The notes under the pieces: generated by a model
Told to the model about the DNA's origin: nothing
Databases searched by the model: none
Seen by the model: only the letters and a program-made list of their open reading frames with translations
Part shown: positions 21,471-22,262 of the stretch, piece by piece
How the letters are laid out: each line of letters begins with the position of its first letter
Position numbering within the stretch: the stretch's first letter is position 1
Position numbers and translations under genes: made by a program
Source: Nitrospiraceae bacterium
GTDB lineage: Bacteria > Nitrospirota > Thermodesulfovibrionia > UBA6902
Reading direction: 5' to 3'
Length of the DNA: 22,262 bases
Assembly: GCA_020354155.1 (NCBI GenBank)
Contig: CP070644.1
Location: forward strand, 1,350,027-1,372,288

Positions 21471-22108
21471 CCGCCACAGACATGGCAAAAATTACCATAA
21501 ACCTTGTGGTCATATATGTTATCGGCGGGCTCATTATGGCATTTGTCTATGCGAAGACGTCTCCCATCATGTTCATAAAGGCCAAGGAGGAAAAGGAAGC
21601 GGCCCTTAAATTGATGATGCCTGAGGCAGATACCATTAATACCCTGGGAACCTGGGAACCTTACGAAAAGCACGCTGAATATTATGCAGCCCTGAAGTGC
21701 GGCGAACTGAAAATCAACCAGGTAACCGATGAAAAAACCGGTAAAATGAAAGAAGAGAAAGAATGTCTCTCCCCAGAGGATATCGGATATATAGTTGAAG
21801 GATATGGCAAGGGTTACTCCAGTTATATTCACATACTTGCTTCGGTGGATAAAAATTTCACTGTTCAGAAGATCAGTGTCCTGGCCCATGGAGAGACGCC
21901 GGGATTGGGTGATGAAATTGAGAAGGATTATTTTTTGAACCAGTTTGAGGGCAAGAGTGCGGATAACCTTATTGTTATAAAAGGTGAAACAGCAGATAAG
22001 ATAGAGGCTATAACAGGCGCCACAATATCCAGCCGTGCAGTTACGGAGGACGGGGTCAAAAACGGAGTAATAATGCTGCAAGATAAACTATCAGGCGAGG
22101 TGCAGTGA
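21467..22108 (+). CDS. rnfG: Rnf electron transport complex subunit RnfG
   Basis: Membrane-anchored periplasmic flavoprotein (213 aa) of the Rnf complex, related to NqrC. One N-terminal membrane span (about 8-28) is followed by the FMN-binding domain with HGETPGLGDEIEKDYFLNQFEGK and the attachment motif ITGATISSRAVT; the covalent FMN is expected on Thr186, added by ApbE (not in the window). It overlaps rnfD by ATGA and rnfE by one base, so all are translationally coupled. An inserted Lys/Glu-rich loop with Cys78 and Cys100 (about 78-102) is not obvious in the E. coli homologue as I recall it. Confidence 0.94.
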   Translation: MTATDMAKITINLVVIYVIGGLIMAFVYAKTSPIMFIKAKEEKEAALKLMMPEADTINTLGTWEPYEKHAEYYAALKCGELKINQVTDEKTGKMKEEKECLSPEDIGYIVEGYGKGYSSYIHILASVDKNFTVQKISVLAHGETPGLGDEIEKDYFLNQFEGKSADNLIVIKGETADKIEAITGATISSRAVTEDGVKNGVIMLQDKLSGEVQ

Positions 22109-22262
22109 TGAGTCTAAAGCCGAAGAGTAACTGGGAACTGATTAAAAATGGTATGTTCGGTGAGAATACCATATTCCGTATGGCTATCAGCCTGTGCCCT
22201 TCAATAGCTGTAACAAACGGAATGAAGAATGGCGTTGCCCTGGGTGTGTCTGTTGTGTTTGT
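22108..22262 (+). CDS. rnfE: Rnf electron transport complex subunit RnfE (5' part)
   Basis: The frame starts at an ATG overlapping the rnfG stop (TGATG) and is open to the window edge, giving 51 codons. The visible sequence, with WELIKNGMFGENTIFRM and then LCPSIAVTNGMKNGVALGV, matches the RnfE/NqrD N-terminus, where LCP.LAVT precedes the first inverted half. Position after rnfG also fits the C-D-G-E-A-B order. RnfA is a paralogue but lacks this gene position. Product is a multi-span membrane subunit; the rest lies outside. Confidence 0.88.
   Translation, partial: MSLKPKSNWELIKNGMFGENTIFRMAISLCPSIAVTNGMKNGVALGVSVVF

Noticed and set aside
21260..22081. Minus-strand open frame of 273 codons opposite rnfD/rnfG
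   Set aside because: Both overlapped genes are clear Rnf subunits with family motifs; the antisense protein shows no recognisable domain.

Overview
The window is about 22 kb of mostly housekeeping sequence from a Gram-negative bacterium. Evidence for a Gram-negative host is an LptC-LptA-LptB lipopolysaccharide-export cluster, sigma-54 and a lipoprotein signal peptide. Moderate GC, Rnf genes in the order C-D-G-E, an rpoN cluster lacking ptsN, and many short hairpin elements with GTCATT ends suggest an anaerobic, environmental lineage. Nitrospirota (Thermodesulfovibrio-like) or a relative of the former Deltaproteobacteria is the best guess, from general impression and not from any search.

Region by region. 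(1) 1-1082, minus strand: the start of a secreted lipoprotein made of 57-residue beta-propeller repeats that are nearly identical at DNA level, then an unrecognised 126-residue protein. (2) 1083-2665: trxA-trxB, preceded by a near-perfect sigma-70 promoter and a 97-bp hairpin element in the presumed leader. (3) 2897-7076, plus strand: ffh, rpsP, khpA, trmD, rplS, rnhB and a DUF2784 membrane protein. The usual rimM is missing between khpA and trmD, where a perfect 17-bp-arm inverted repeat sits instead. (4) 7297-11064: rpsO-pnp and an M16 zinc peptidase, an order also known in Bacillus. (5) 11070-13141: a QueG-like double [4Fe-4S] protein (minus), a small secreted intradiol-dioxygenase-like protein and a Nudix hydrolase (plus). 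(6) 13143-18846, minus strand: a tight operon read as lptC-lptA-lptB-rpoN-hpf-rapZ-cysteine desulfurase, with overlaps or a 1-nt gap at all but one junction. (7) 19045-22262, plus strand: rnfC-rnfD-rnfG-rnfE (cut by the window end), encoding an ion-translocating ferredoxin:NAD+ oxidoreductase.

Functionally the window covers thiol redox balance (TrxAB), protein targeting (Ffh), ribosome and tRNA maturation (S16, KhpA, TrmD, L19), RNA decay (PNPase), outer-membrane assembly (Lpt), nitrogen/envelope regulation (RpoN, Hpf, RapZ) and membrane energy conservation (Rnf). I see no prophage, transposase, CRISPR array, tRNA or rRNA gene, and no convincing new defence or biosynthetic system. The most unusual signals are the recently amplified beta-propeller repeats, the dispersed GTCATT hairpins placed in front of essential genes, the rimM gap with its inverted repeat, and the lptC/rnfC intergenic region, where sigma-54-like and sigma-70-like promoter matches lie close together.
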